NCBI RefSeq assembly: GCF_002127325.2
Contig: NC_035434.2
Span: 75,839,262 to 75,903,261 of the forward strand
Source: Helianthus annuus
Taxonomy: Eukaryota > Streptophyta > Magnoliopsida > Asterales > Asteraceae
Reading direction: 5' to 3'
Length of the DNA stretch: 64,000 nucleotides
The position numbers and the translations under genes were made by a program. Positions 18,795 to 30,722 of the stretch are shown here, piece after piece. A model generated the notes under the pieces. The model saw only the letters and a list, made by a program, of their open reading frames with translations. It had not been told where the DNA came from and made no database searches. Positions within the stretch are counted from its first letter, which is position 1. Each line of letters starts with the position of its first letter.

Positions 18795-21700
18795 TGTGAC
18801 AACCCTCACTAAACCAGGTATCCGTACGATTTAATTAATAAATAATTGCTGCTTAATTACTGTGCTTAACTGAAATTGCTGACGAACTGCTACTTGATTT
18901 CTAGTACTTATATATTCCTACATCATACTTTGATTGCCGTCACTACATTATTTACAAGTTGAACCTTAGTGACAAACATGATGCACTAAAGCACAGTAGC
19001 ATTAGAACGGATAACCTATTGAACATGCTGATAAAGCCAGCATCAGGCAGACACTGCCTCTAAGGGCCTATATGAGCCAGAAATATTTTACTACACCCAT
19101 AGTGAGTGTAGGGATACAAGGGTTGTAGAACTGCGTCTCTAGGAATAAGATATAATGATTGGATGTGCCTAAAACGTACTCTAAGCACAAAACACAGCAC
19201 TTTATTTAACATACCAGCTTCTGGCTAACTAATAAAGTGCCAAAACATGAGGAAATATTCCTGACACTTTGCAGAACGAGTGTGTCACTAAAAATATTAT
19301 TTACGACACTTAAAAGTTTACTTAAGCACTTTAACGGATTTCTATCCAAACGAACAACCGGACTATACCCGGAACATGAAAATATTGACAAAAATATTAT
19401 TGATCTTTTTCTGAGCCAGTTAGGGTCCCTGATTACGCTAACACCCGCTTTAGAACGCATCACACAACTAACCGAGTTAAACCTAAATCTAACTTGGTTT
19501 AACATAACTAAACTCTAACCATGTGCTTGAAATCGAACTAGACCCCCCCCCCCTTGGGCCGATTCGGTCCCCATGTAACTAGCCAAGTACCATTTTGATT
19601 ATAATAATATATGTTGTCTCAAATCTAGAAGACATTTGATCCAAGGGTTAATCACTTCATGTTTGCCTATAAAATAAAAACTTGCCTAAACACAAGGGTT
19701 CCTTCACAACACCCAACACCACACAAGCACACTCCCTCTCCTCTCTTTGGTTCTCGGCCGAACACCCCACCCCCTACACATCCATTTTCGATCTTGATTC
19801 ATTCCATTCCAACATCACACAAGTGTTCAAGGTCACGCATTAGGAGTCTTGGAGCAAACGGAAGTGGAAGGACCTCGTTATCTTGCTTTTATCCACCACC
19901 TTTTCGCCTAGAATCTTCCCTAGCCCCGAGCTAGAGGTATAACACTTAAAACTCATTCTCGAACTAATCTAACGTGGTTAATAAGATTTGTAACGGTTAA
20001 AATGCGGAAACTTACATTTTGAATCTTTAAAGTCTACTAAAACATGAATCTTGTTGGTTAAAAGCATAATACTTGTGTAAAAGTTGTAGTATTTGAAAGT
20101 GGTGATTATTTAGGCCCGATCTACGTTGTGGTAGCTCGGATCATCGTTTAACCTGACTTTGTTAAGATCATGGATCTTGACATAAGCTTGTTTCGGACGG
20201 TACAAGGGTTAAAAGGTGAAACTCTACCACACGAAAAACATGAACTTGTGTAAAAGTATTTTTACTTGTAAAATAGTATTTAAAACTAGCGGATCTACGT
20301 ATGTACAAGTGGTATTTTCGTAGAACCAAGTGTCGAGAAAATCATGTTTTATAAAAGTCGGATGACACACTAACAAAAATGATTTTACAAACCACAAGTG
20401 TATAAACACTTGTGAAATGAAAAGTTTCGACAAAATAACAATCTTTGAGAAAGATGACGGGAAGTTGTAAAGGATGATTTATTCTAAAAACGAGGTTTTT
20501 ACGAGAGTAAACTATTTTATACAAAGATCCACCAAATATAACGGGATCTACACTATAGTTTTCAGAAAAACTACAAGTTCATGCGATTATACGATTTACA
20601 TACTTGTCGACTAGTTTGATGTGTCGGAAATTGATTGGTTGATTTAAAGAAGTGTTGAAATGATTTTGTAAAAGAAAATGATACGCTTGAAAGCGTGGCC
20701 ACCTCCAGTTACAGAGGAAACTCTGGCGAAATTTTTCTAAAACCTAACACTTAGAATTATTTACAAGTGTTAGAATTATTTTCGACATGTTTTCAAAATA
20801 TATTTCGCCACGACTTTATTTACAAATATTCGGAGGTGGGATTTTCACAAAGCTAAACGTGATAAATATATACTTAGTAAATATATTTTCACCACACTGT
20901 TTATGATTATTTTGTGAAAATATATAAATATTATTTTTAGAGTAAAAATAATATTTCGAACGATAACAAGACCCAAAATAATACAAACGCTTCCACGATA
21001 AACATATAAGTTACGACGGTAATTACTATTACCACACGATTACTAAAACGTAACTTACGCATTACACGGAAATATTCATGAACGCGTGTTTTGTCAACGT
21101 ATTATTTTTGGAAGTATTATGTGAAGTGAAAATATAATATTTTTGAGAAAAATATTTATATTTTGGAAGTAGAAGTAAAAATATATTAAGTGGGACTTAA
21201 TGATATAATACAAATACACATGTATTAAATCCCCCATCCTTGGGAAGGAGATTAATTACCAAAGTACATGCAAAATATAAACACGAAATAGTTGTCTAAC
21301 TATTTCCCAAAAACTTAAACTATAAAGCTAAGGCACGCCCATCCGTCTAATAGAATTAGCACATGTAGGTCGTTGCACAGCTGCCTGACATTCGGAGTAC
21401 TTGGTATAGCGACGCACTGACTGTGAGTTCATGTCCCCCTTTTCTCTTAACTGTTTTCAGTTTTCTAAACTGCGGGGGTGAAATACATGTTACATTGATT
21501 ATGAATACTTTATACATGGTATGGTTAGCGTAAGGAGGTTTGTTACTTAGATCATGTGAGTGGGTAGGCGGAAACTTGAGGCCATTAATCCTCATGGTAG
21601 GACTGAGGGACAGGAGCGGTAGATCTATCTGGGTGTAGCGAACCCAGCCCCAAGTCCAGCATAACGGACCTCGGGGTGACTTAGTGCCCGACGCATAAAT

Positions 21701-22209
21701 CCGCTAGGTTTGAGTCTTCCTACTTGCACTTCACACATATCAATGGCCTTGCAAACCATTGGTGATCTCTTTTTCCTTATTTTCTACATACCAGGGTTTT
21801 TGCTAAATACAAAGGTTTATTTACTCACTTTCGCATGAACTCGCTCAACATTATTGTTGATTTTTCAACTTACATGTATTTCAGGGAATTAAAAGATCTG
21901 GCACGGTATGGCATGTTTTCCGCTGCATTAGTCACCGAGGTCATCCAGGGTTTGAGGAATGTGACTCTTTCCTGGACAAGTCACAGTCCTTGAATCATGT
22001 CTAGGTTATGTTTACGTTTGTAATGTTTGTTGAACAAGTTTGTGGTTGTTAGGGTATGTTACTCCGTTAAGACAATGTTATGGTATTTTGGTTTTTAACT
22101 AATGGATGATCTTGCATATTTTTAATTCATATAGCTTTGTTATGATTAAGCTATGGTATTAAGAAGTCACACCAAATTAACCACGCTCCCGCAAAGCCAG
22201 GGTGTGACA
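18795..22209 (+). repeat. 3' LTR (3415 bp)
   Basis: Near-identical to 8133-11518. Differences include scattered substitutions, a changed TATA region near 19668, and about 20 extra bases around 21395-21414 (GAGTACTTGGTATAGCGACG) missing from the 5' LTR. It is followed by the AGAGC target duplication at 22210-22214. Confidence 0.95.
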
Positions 22210-22214
22210 AGAGC

Positions 22215-23524
22215 GATATGGTTTGTATGAGGATTCTGACTTCCTGTTAGTTGATTCATATGTTGAGGATGAATTCATCCTCTCTTGCATTTTCTTGTCG
22301 TCTTCCACTTTGATATATCTCAAAGCCCTGTTTCGAGCTTCATCTAGGTTCCTGCAAGGATTCATTACAAGATCCTGATAAAATTGGGAATCATTCTGCA
22401 ATCCCATTTCGAATGCCTGTATAGCCGTGGCAACATCAAGGTGAGGGATGTCCAAGGGGATTCCCTGCTAAACTTGTTCACATAATCCCTTAAGGATTCT
22501 TGAGGACCTTGAGTTATCCTGTAGAGATCACTGGTTAGTTTCTGAAAACTTTGACAGCAAGAAAATTGACTATTAAATAAGTTAACTAAGTGAGCAAATG
22601 ATGTAATTGAATGAGGTGGAATGTTTAAGAGCCATTTTAAGGTTGATCTTGTTAGAGTAGAGTCGAAGCCCTTGCAGAGACATGCTTCCTTAAGATCCGG
22701 GGGAATAGGGTTGATTTCCATCCTTTCTCTATACTGAGCAATATGATCCTCGGGATCTGTGGTTCCGTCATAAAGCTTCATTTTGGGAGTTTGAAATCTT
22801 TTTGGGATTTCAGCATCACATATAGGATATGCAAATCGGGATATCCTATGGCTATCCTGGGATACTTTCGGGATGGGCTGAACAACCCGGGTACACTGGA
22901 TATCATATCTTTCAGCTTCTGAAGCTCCCTAGAGAGTGCTGAGGTCACACCTGGATCCTGCAGAGATCCAAAACTGTTAGTAGCAGGAGTATTAATATTA
23001 TTAGACACGTTACCAGTTTGGTGATTTTGGCCATATCCTGAGCCCCTCACAGTTGATACCCTGACTGTTGAAGGTATCTCAGGAGTATGACCCTGAGAAT
23101 GGCTTGGTACAATATTGCCCCGGTTATCCTCAGTGTATACTGCTGAACTGAAGTTCAACGCTCTGGGCTACAAGGGAGTGATAGTATCCTCAGCAGGCCT
23201 ATTAGAGTTAGATTTCAAGAGTTGTATTTCTCTTTTCAGCATTTGATTGGTCTCTTGCTGATGCTTCATCTGATCCAGTATACTACCAAACAAAGTTAGA
23301 ATTTCATCATTAGAAGCCATAATAGGAGTTCTTCCTGATGCAGCAGATCCCTGGACATTTTGAATAGGAACAATATCCCGAGATGTGTGAGTTTCAACCC
23401 TCCTTGGAGGAGCTTGAGGCTGTGAAGAAGCTTGCGTCCTTGGAGGTGGTGGAAGCACCGAACCGATTGTTTTAGAGATTGTAGCAGACATGGTAAAAGA
23501 GCTCATGTTTGATTTTAAGGCCAT
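22215..23524 (-). pseudogene. Tat/Retand-like gag, N-terminal and central part
   Basis: Minus-strand gag begins with an ATG at 23524. The first 119 codons end in a TAG at 23168-23170 with the frame continuing beyond. A frame change follows near 22850, then the conserved core YDGTTDPEDHIAQYRERM and LNIPPHSITSFAHLVNLF, and another frame change near 22455 before ARNRALRYIKVEDDKKMQER. The core is characteristic of the retrotransposon gag family of Tat/Retand/Ogre-type Ty3 elements. The last residues before the Tekay-like insertion continue at 8132. At least three lesions make it non-functional. Confidence 0.88.
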
Positions 23525-23603
23525 TGAAAATAGTTGTGCAAAAAGTTTCGAAAAAAACCAAGTAAAGATTTTAATAAGGTTTTTAATATGAATAGCACCA
23601 CTT

Positions 23604-23620
23604 GCCCCACGGTGGGCGCT
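23604..23620 (-). other. primer-binding site region of the Tat/Retand-like element
   Basis: On the minus strand AGCGCCCACCGTGGGGC follows the LTR end ACCAAAACA after four bases. GGCGCCCACCGTGGGGC-type sequences are usual at this position in Tat-lineage Ty3 elements. The match to a specific tRNA cannot be settled by eye. Confidence 0.7.
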
Positions 23621-23624
23621 AAAT

Positions 23625-24372
23625 TGTTTTGGTCAAAAATTACGGAAGCAATTAAGTGATCAAATTAGTTTTGTGAGGTAGTGTGCTAGTAATACTTTCA
23701 AGAAAATATGTTGGTTTGTTAGTTTGCAAAAACAGTTTCAGGATATAGCTCAGGATACCAAGCTATATCAACAATCAAACAATGAGCGGAAATGTAAAGG
23801 TTGACACGAGATGTATGAGGAAAGCCCTTGATCAATCTTGATTTCTGGCACAAAACCCCGGGAGCATACAATCGCAGCTGTCTTGTTCTTCTTATTACTT
23901 CAAAATTCAGGATACAATGCAGGATATTGTACGGATCAGCTAAATGTTACAATGACTTTCAAGTGTGAGTGTTTGCAAATGTGATTGCGAGTGATTGCAG
24001 CTTGTAAAGAGAGTAGAAGAGTGAGTGAAGTTGTGTGTTTCTATCGATCCTTACAACTCCTATTTATAGTAAACGGAAATAACTAACTATTCTATAAACT
24101 AGGGATGCTTCGAATATTCCTTCTTGAACGTTGGAGACCCCTTCTTCCGGCTTCAACGTTCCTCTTTCAAATGAATAAACCGAGTCTTCAGGAGAACAAG
24201 TTCACTCGAACATTATAAGCTTGTCACCCTAATCTGCACGTGAATAATTAGTAACTACCAGGATACTACATCAGGATGTTACCAATATCCTGATCCGGTA
24301 TCTTGGTCAGAAACAGAAAGAATAAAGTCAGGATATATTTCAAGATATGGGTTCAGAAAACCACTAATAACA
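23625..24372 (-). repeat. 5' LTR of the minus-strand Tat/Retand-like element (748 bp)
   Basis: Read on the minus strand it starts TGTTATTAGTGG at 24372 and ends ACCAAAACA at 23625. It has a TATA box ACTATAAATAGGAG (plus-strand 24056-24069). It lies in inverted orientation to the related LTR at 6909-7675 but is clearly diverged from it. Confidence 0.88.
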
Positions 24373-24913
24373 CTCTGTGGCTGCCACCTCAGCTTTTCTT
24401 GTGTCACTGCATTTTCTTCTTTTATTGATAGTATAGATTGTTTCCACTCTTCATCTTTTCATCAAACATTGATCTAATACATATATGTATAGAGAATGTA
24501 ATTAAATATTTTTAATCATGTTCTAGATGGAACAATATTTGATAATGTTTATATTTTTTTTAAATTATCAAATATTAAGTTAGATAATTTCTGAGAGAAA
24601 ACGTATAGAGAATGTAATTAAATATTATTTTAATTTAAAAGAGAAATCAGGAGAGAGAAAAAATTCAATTAATTAAATGAAGAGACAAAAATATAATTAT
24701 ACCCTGTGTCTATTAAAATACATGTAAGTTACAAAAGATAATTACAATCTTGCCACTAAAGAAAACATCTAGATCTACAAAATCAATGCTTAGGATAAGT
24801 TCATTTTGTTCACAAATACATCACTGTTCACTCATGAGCCCTACCCTATATATGTATATGTATATGTATATGTATGTATATACATATATATATATATATA
24901 TATACATATATAG
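24373..24913. other. AT-rich non-coding stretch ending in a TA/TATG microsatellite
   Basis: 24373-24845 is AT-rich without a supportable gene. It has two copies of a word like AGAGAATGTAATTAAATATT (about 24492 and 24606). 24846-24912 is a compound microsatellite of TATATG and TA units, directly before an LTR-like start TGTGATGACCCG. Confidence 0.8.
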
Positions 24914-25424
24914 TGTGATGACCCGCAACTTAAGATTACTACTTTAACCTAACCACAGTTAGTTTAATCATACATTCATGGCACTGCATTTTACTAGGGT
25001 TAGTTAAATGAGTCTACATTGGTAATTTGGGGAATTACTGGAACACACACATGATAATTCTCAAACATTGGTGACCAACGCGAATAAAAATTATAAACGG
25101 ATGGTTTATACGAAACTTATGTGTTGCATGATAAATACGTGAACTACATGCTTTAATTGTAAATTACATGTTATTATATGGTTCTTGTGTAAAAGTTATA
25201 TTATTAGGGGGTGTTTAGAGTTATTTGTGAAACTTTAATAATATATTACTCAAAACCTTAATATCCCCATAAACTTCACTATACGGCAGTTGTTTTCTCC
25301 AAACCTTTCCTCTAATCTTTTGGCCATACAAGTTCCAAACAAATCAGCAATCTTTGATCCTTCCAATTCTCCTAGAATCATCTCTATATCCATCTAAGGT
25401 ATGTGCACATGTGGAGTTTTAAGT

Positions 25425-25997
25425 GTCCGAACTTGTAATATTTCAAAATGTCCGAACTTAGTGTTCTTTTATATGGTCTGCACTTAATAAAAGAACCAGT
25501 CCTCACTTACATGTATTTTTAAAAGGATCCGCATATATAATACACCAATTGTTCCGCACTTGAGTCTTTTTAAACAGTCCGCATTTATCATGCATCCGCA
25601 CTTGTGATTTTGAAGGGTGTCCGCACTTAAGGACCATATATTGTCTGCACATATTAAAGGGTATAAGGTCCGCACATGTTAAAATGATGTTCAGTCCGCA
25701 TATAGTGATATTTTAAGGTCCGCATTTAATGAGTCTATTAAGTGTGCGAATGTAGAGGTCCGGATATCTAATATTGTAATGGTCCGAACTTATAACCCAC
25801 ATAACTCATGTCCGCACATAGGGGACTTAAGTGATCCGCACTTATGTGTCAAATATTGAGTCCGCACATAAGATTTTTGTGGGTATCCGTACTTGATGAT
25901 GTTCATATGATCTGCATTTGTTAGGTTTATAAGTGATCCGAATATAATTGGTGTTTAAAGGGTCCAAACCTATTAATTTTGTAAGTGTCCGAACATA
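25425..25997 (+). repeat. phased ~25-bp array of TCCGCACTTA motif, about 24 copies
   Basis: Motif starts that I could place: 25425, 25451, 25477, 25501, 25528, 25553, 25578, 25595, 25621, 25644, 25669, 25695, 25719, 25744, 25759, 25782, 25811, 25835, 25861, 25886, 25911, 25937, 25962 and 25988. Most steps are 23-28 bp and the mean is close to 25. The 8-10-bp motif is kept while the 15-bp spacers look unrelated to each other. Confidence 0.9.
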
Positions 25998-26384
25998 CAT
26001 AGACTTAGAGAGAGCTCCAATTTATTATATGGTTTAGAATTTATTTAAAGGTCAAAGTATTTGGAACTTTCACGTTCATTGTTTTCAAAACAGGCAGTTT
26101 ATGTTAATATCAGTTACATTTAACTAGAACTTTCATATACTGATGTTATAAATAAGGGGTACCATTATGTATTATTGCATGTTAATTTATTAGTCTAATC
26201 ACACTGAAACGCATTGTTGTTTGGACACTTAGGAAATTGCAAAACCCTACTCGTATACTCACCTATATGACATTCTACCTAAGGTCACGTATAACGGACC
26301 TAATAACTAATTAATGCTAGAAGTACGTTATCATACCGAGCAAACTAAGGTGAGTTCACTACTCTTTCACAAGCATGCGTCCCC

Positions 26385-26397
26385 GGGGGGGGGGGGG
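26385..26397. repeat. G13 homopolymer
   Basis: CCCC followed by 13 consecutive G. Such runs are rare in AT-rich plant DNA and error-prone in sequencing. Confidence 0.85.
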
Positions 26398-26855
26398 CAA
26401 ACTAATATTCCTGGGAGGAATAATTTTAACTGCTTTTGTTTAAATTCGATGTTAGTTAATAAACTCGAACTCTATCACGAAAGTTCCTACTTACATACCG
26501 AGCTAGTTTCCTGGGAGGCAACAGGGTATTAGTTGATAGCGCTATTAGGCTTGACAAACCTCACACCATACCTGGGAGGACGGGCGTGAACTAATGACCT
26601 TAAACATTTGATCAATGATGATAGACATTGACGAGGGCACCAAAAACGAACAGTCAATCGGTACAGAGTTTATTATTCGTAACATGTCTTTAAACTAAAC
26701 ACTTACATGATTTTCGTTAAACAAAACTGTGAACTCACCAGCTTTATGCTGATACACTTTTTTTGCATGCTTGCAGGTCGTTAGATGCATCATGGAAATG
26801 GAACTTGCAGTCTGGGAAGCCGGTGTTGTCATGGGTTGTGTCAATTGCGAAAAAA

Positions 26856-27283
26856 ATTAATGTTTGATTATGTTTCCAAACCAAATGATGTTGAATTGGA
26901 TTTTGCCTTTCAAAAAGGGGGAAGGATGTACACCTACTCAGGAGGTTTCAGGTTTCTAGAAGGAATATTATTGGACCTTTTTCTCAAAAGGGTCCCACAA
27001 GAGATAAAAGGTATAACATGGCCGTTAGTATTCTCCAATTAAAATATGTCTTGTTAGAGGTCTACCAAAAATTTAAAAATGGTTCGGATAAAGGGTTTTT
27101 TCACAATTAACTTATCATAAACCAACTTAAATACTAACCAACCCACGACACCTTTGTCCCCACAAATCCTATATATACCAATTCAAACCCTAGAGCTCAA
27201 ACATTCACCTTCAATTCAAAACCCACTTACAAGCACTAAAAACCTCTCATTTATTGTAAAGCAAAATTCACCATTAATCCACC
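26856..27283 (+). promoter_or_regulatory. intergenic leader with TATA box (27170-27177) upstream of the accessory ORF
   Basis: A PPT-like AAAAAGGGGGAAGGATG lies near 26914-26930. TATATATA at 27170-27177 is followed by a CA-rich plant-type leader (CAAACCCTAGAGCTCAAACA and so on) and then the ATG at 27284, about 107 bp downstream. It looks like an independent promoter inside a copia element, but no transcript evidence is available. Confidence 0.5.
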
Positions 27284-30200
27284 ATGTCTGCATCTACCTC
27301 TGTTAACCTCAACATGATCGTAGTAGAACATGAAGTTCCCTTCATCAAAGAAGATGACTTTCTGGCCTTAAGAGACAATAATCTCAAGATAAAACTGAAC
27401 ATGCATTATATGACCAAAGATGTCAAATTTTGGTAGGATTTCTGTTAAACTTTCCATTGAATCAAGCAATGATCAAGACGAAAGATGTACCTAAAAGCAT
27501 TACACAACAACTTGTTCAAACACTTGAGGAAACATGTGATGAAGAGATGAAAGCTCATCTCTAGGGAAGTACTTTGGTAACTATTACTTCGAGAAAAATC
27601 AGAGAATGGTTAGAGCTTCCAATTAAAGCAGCTTATATGGGAGCACCTGTAAAGGGGGAACTTTTGGTACAATTCAAGGAGCTTGGTTACAAAGAACGAA
27701 TCAGCAAAATTGGAGACTTCAAAAGAAAACAACTACCGGCATTCTGGCAAGTGATGATGGAGAACTTGAACAAGTGTTTAACCTCAAAAATTGGATCCGC
27801 TGATCAGATAAATACCTATATTCTCACAATCATGTATAGGCTCATAACACGGTACACCATTGATTACGAAATAGAGATATTTAATCTGATGAAGAAGTAT
27901 GTATTCACCAAAACTGGAAGAATTGCTACACACCTACCACATCTGAGATTTTGGGCAATAATAATTGCTGAAACTTTTGAGGAAAGAGACATGGAACTGC
28001 CTCTGACTGAAAGAATGTGGAAATCACCAATAATGAAGCCCTGACGTGCAACTCTAGGTTGGATTTCTGCCAAAGATTCCTGCTTTACCGTAAAGCCTGC
28101 TTTGTCTGATAGCTCAAGACTCACCTTACCGGAAAAAGCATGATGAAATATTCAATCAAGTGGAAGTATTCGATAGCAGCTCATCACCAGATGATGAAGA
28201 TCAAGTCTCAAGAGCACCAGAAACAGAAGATACAATAGAAGTATACCAACAAATCACTAGAATGTCAACAGAACACATGGACATTGATGAACAAAGGACA
28301 ACGGTGATGGAGCAACATCAGAAAATGAAGGTACAACATACAACAGAAACAAGTGCTCACACCAATCCTTCTTTTAACATTGCTAGAAACTCAATAGGTT
28401 CAGATTATGATGACTCTGTTGAAGTAAGTAACATATTTGTTGCAAGAAAATCAGATATAAATGTTGAAGAGAATGTTGGTAGTTCTATACATCTCAACTT
28501 TGAATCAGATAATGAGGAGGAGGTTGAGACAGTAATAGGTGGAGATCGGGAAACTAATCAAAGAAACCTAGAAAAGGAAAAACAGTTTTTCCCAACAACT
28601 CATGGAGGATCATTCACCAGACTGATCCAAGGAGGTAAGGAAAATCCAGATTAAATATGTTTTACAAATCTGGTAAAGGTTTTTCTGATTGGTCTCCTGA
28701 TCAATCCAAACCTTTCAAAACAGTAGCAAGTGCGTCTTCTGCTGGAGTGTTAGCAGGAACATATGTTATTCCACCTTTTCCCACATAAACTCCTACCATA
28801 ACAAAAGAACAACTTGATACAGTGCTAGACAATGTAATATAAGTTGTAACAGAAAAATCAACCAAAGAACCAAAGACATCCATTGAAGCAAAACTGGATC
28901 TGCTATTAGAGGAGCTCAGAAGCCAAAAGTCTGATATCAAAATTCTATCAGAATCAGTAGAGGTCATAAAAAGTTAGACTGAAAGAAACACTGAAGTACT
29001 GAAGAGTATGCAGCAGACCCCAACCAATTTATCAAAAAAGAATAGATTCACTGCTGAATTCAAAAAGATTTCAGAAGATATGGAGGGTATTAAAGTTCAA
29101 GTAAAGTAATCAGCTGAAACAAAGAAAGAAAATTTTAATGAAATAATAGAAGAAATCAACAAATTAAGAGTAAGCAAGAATACCATAACTGATGCTCTTG
29201 TAAAGTTGATAAAGGAATGGGGAGAATAGAAGGAAGAAGTTCAGACAGAACTTAAGAAGGTGCATGATGAAGAAAAGAAAAATGAAGATTTGATCAATGA
29301 TGTTCATACACTAATGAGAAGGATGTACTTCAATGTTGCCAGATTGGCAAAGATAAATGTTCAAGATCTGATGAATCCCATACCAAAAGAATCCTCAACA
29401 TAAGAAGTCCCCTCAGCTATTATCACACCTGCAGAATAGCCTAAATCAGCACCACAAGTCAGCAAAACCAAACCTACACCAATGGGATCTCCTCCACCTG
29501 TACTAAGGCCTGAAGTTCCCAAAATCACATACCATAATACTGAAAGAGCACAAATTACCATGCCTGAAGAAAGTGGAATCCTAACAGTAAAGGAACCAAA
29601 GAACAAAGAAAAACAGGAAGCATCACCCAAATGAACTACATCAGGTGAATCAATTTTCAGTGATTCCTTAGTTCAGAAAGAGTAAAGAAAATGGGCAGAG
29701 TCTGCAACATCTTCAAAGAGGCCCAAACTGGTTCCAGAAAGAGATTTAGAAGGGAACTTGATCGGAATGGTGCAGATTGTAGAAAGAGAAGATATGTTGT
29801 TTCTAGAACATCAACTTAATCACTACTACTGGAAAAAGGAAAACAAACTTGAGAAGCCACTAAGTCCAGTCAGTAAAGGAATATGTGAGGAGTGTATAGA
29901 AAGGGGAAAGTACTGCATACACAGACCCCAAAAAACCCTATGAAAAGAGTAGGAAAAGTTAACCCTCTTACAACTCCAGACGGTGTATTTGGGTTTCATG
30001 AATAAAACAAGTACACTTTGATCAGGAAAAATGGTGATGAAGAGGTAATAAACGATGGTGACTTGGCTGATAAACTTCATGCAACAAATTTGATAATGTT
30101 GAAGAAAACTTATGATGAAGAAAAATCAAACAGCAAAATTGTAAGAAGAGCCGTTAATAGTTTATCCAATAGTGGAATTAAGTTTTTCACCAACATAGCT

Positions 30201-30615
30201 GTCACTGATTTTGACCTCTGCATCAACGTTGATCACACAATCAACAATAAGATGTACATAACACCTCCAAACACAAGAATCCCAACACGGTTAAAGGATG
30301 AGGCTAGAACATGGGTGATTTTTGAAAAAACTAAGCTCTCTGTTGTTTTCAAGGATATTGTTGAGGAGAAAGCTCTTTTAGGGTGAGGGAAATCTGCAAA
30401 TACTCAAATCAAACTTTTAACTACATAAGAGAATGTATGAACAAGAAACAAGAATAGCTAAGATCAAGGGACATGACAAGCCAGAGCTGAGAAAGAAAAT
30501 TAAAGGATCACAGATAGCAAGGAATCTCTACAAAGCAATGTACAAGGAATGCAGCAAGCCAATACCTTACAAGAAGCAATTGATGGTTGATGATCTCTAC
30601 CGATACAACAACTAA
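27284..30615 (+). pseudogene. decayed accessory ORF at the 3' end of a Ty1/copia element
   Basis: It begins MSASTSVNLNMIVVEHEVPF at 27284. Frames continue through a conserved-looking segment at 27574-28044 (ITSRKIREWLELP, GDFKRKQLPAFWQVM, LNKCLTSKIGSADQ), an acidic stretch at 28160-28654, a Lys/Glu-rich predicted coiled coil at 28800-29330, a proline-rich part and a C-terminal block ending in DDLYRYNN at 30615. Many in-frame stops and at least two frame changes break it. It lies directly before a copia polypurine tract and 3' LTR, the place where Sirevirus-type copia elements often carry an extra ORF. Similar proteins are, as I recall, common in Asteraceae repeats. No membrane segment or enzyme motif is evident, so I give no function. 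Confidence 0.7.
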
Positions 30616-30722
30616 TGTCTTTGAAAAATAATATTAATTTGTTTGTTTTGTTTGAACAATGATTCTGTTTTATCTTGTTTATTTAAGTTCATGTTTTGAA
30701 TCCATGATATGAGTAGTAATTT

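Larger units (their letters stand above)
8133..22209 (+). mobile_element. complete Tekay/Del-like Ty3 retrotransposon nested in a Tat/Retand gag
   Basis: The 14,077-bp element has LTRs of 3386 and 3415 bp, a tRNA-iMet-like PBS, a repeat-rich leader, an extra acidic ORF, gag-pol, a polypurine tract and a 5-bp target duplication. The gag-pol ends in a chromodomain-like segment (HGPEFTWERED), typical of Tekay/Del chromoviruses. By eye the first 400 bp of the two LTRs differ at about five positions, so insertion is recent on plant retrotransposon timescales, well under a few million years. Coding lesions (gag deletion, integrase frameshift, stop in the acidic ORF) mean it cannot make its full protein set. 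Confidence 0.95.
24914..26855 (+). repeat. plus-strand Ty3 LTR remnant, 3' truncated
   Basis: It starts TGTGATGACCCGCAAC. Near 26720-26830 it has the blocks GTGAACTCACCAGC, GCATGCTTGCAGGTCG and TGGAACTTGCAG that are shared with the Tekay-like LTRs at 3685-5976 and 5977-6638. The LTR end GTGTGACA is absent and the similarity stops near 26855. It contains the phased array at 25425-25997 and a run of 13 G. Confidence 0.7.

Noticed and set aside
7676..24372. Self-integrated (inverted) Tat/Retand element
   Set aside because: The two opposed LTRs are too diverged to be from one element, and each has its own flanking internal sequence.
24750..24947. 65-residue ORF over the microsatellite
   Set aside because: It is a translation of TATATG/TA repeats.
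25425..25997. CRISPR array (short repeats with unique spacers)
   Set aside because: Repeats are only about 10 bp and degenerate, spacing is 25 bp, there are no cas genes, and the context is a plant LTR.
28160..28654. Host gene with acidic domain
   Set aside because: It lies between parts of a decayed accessory ORF that ends at a copia PPT and LTR.
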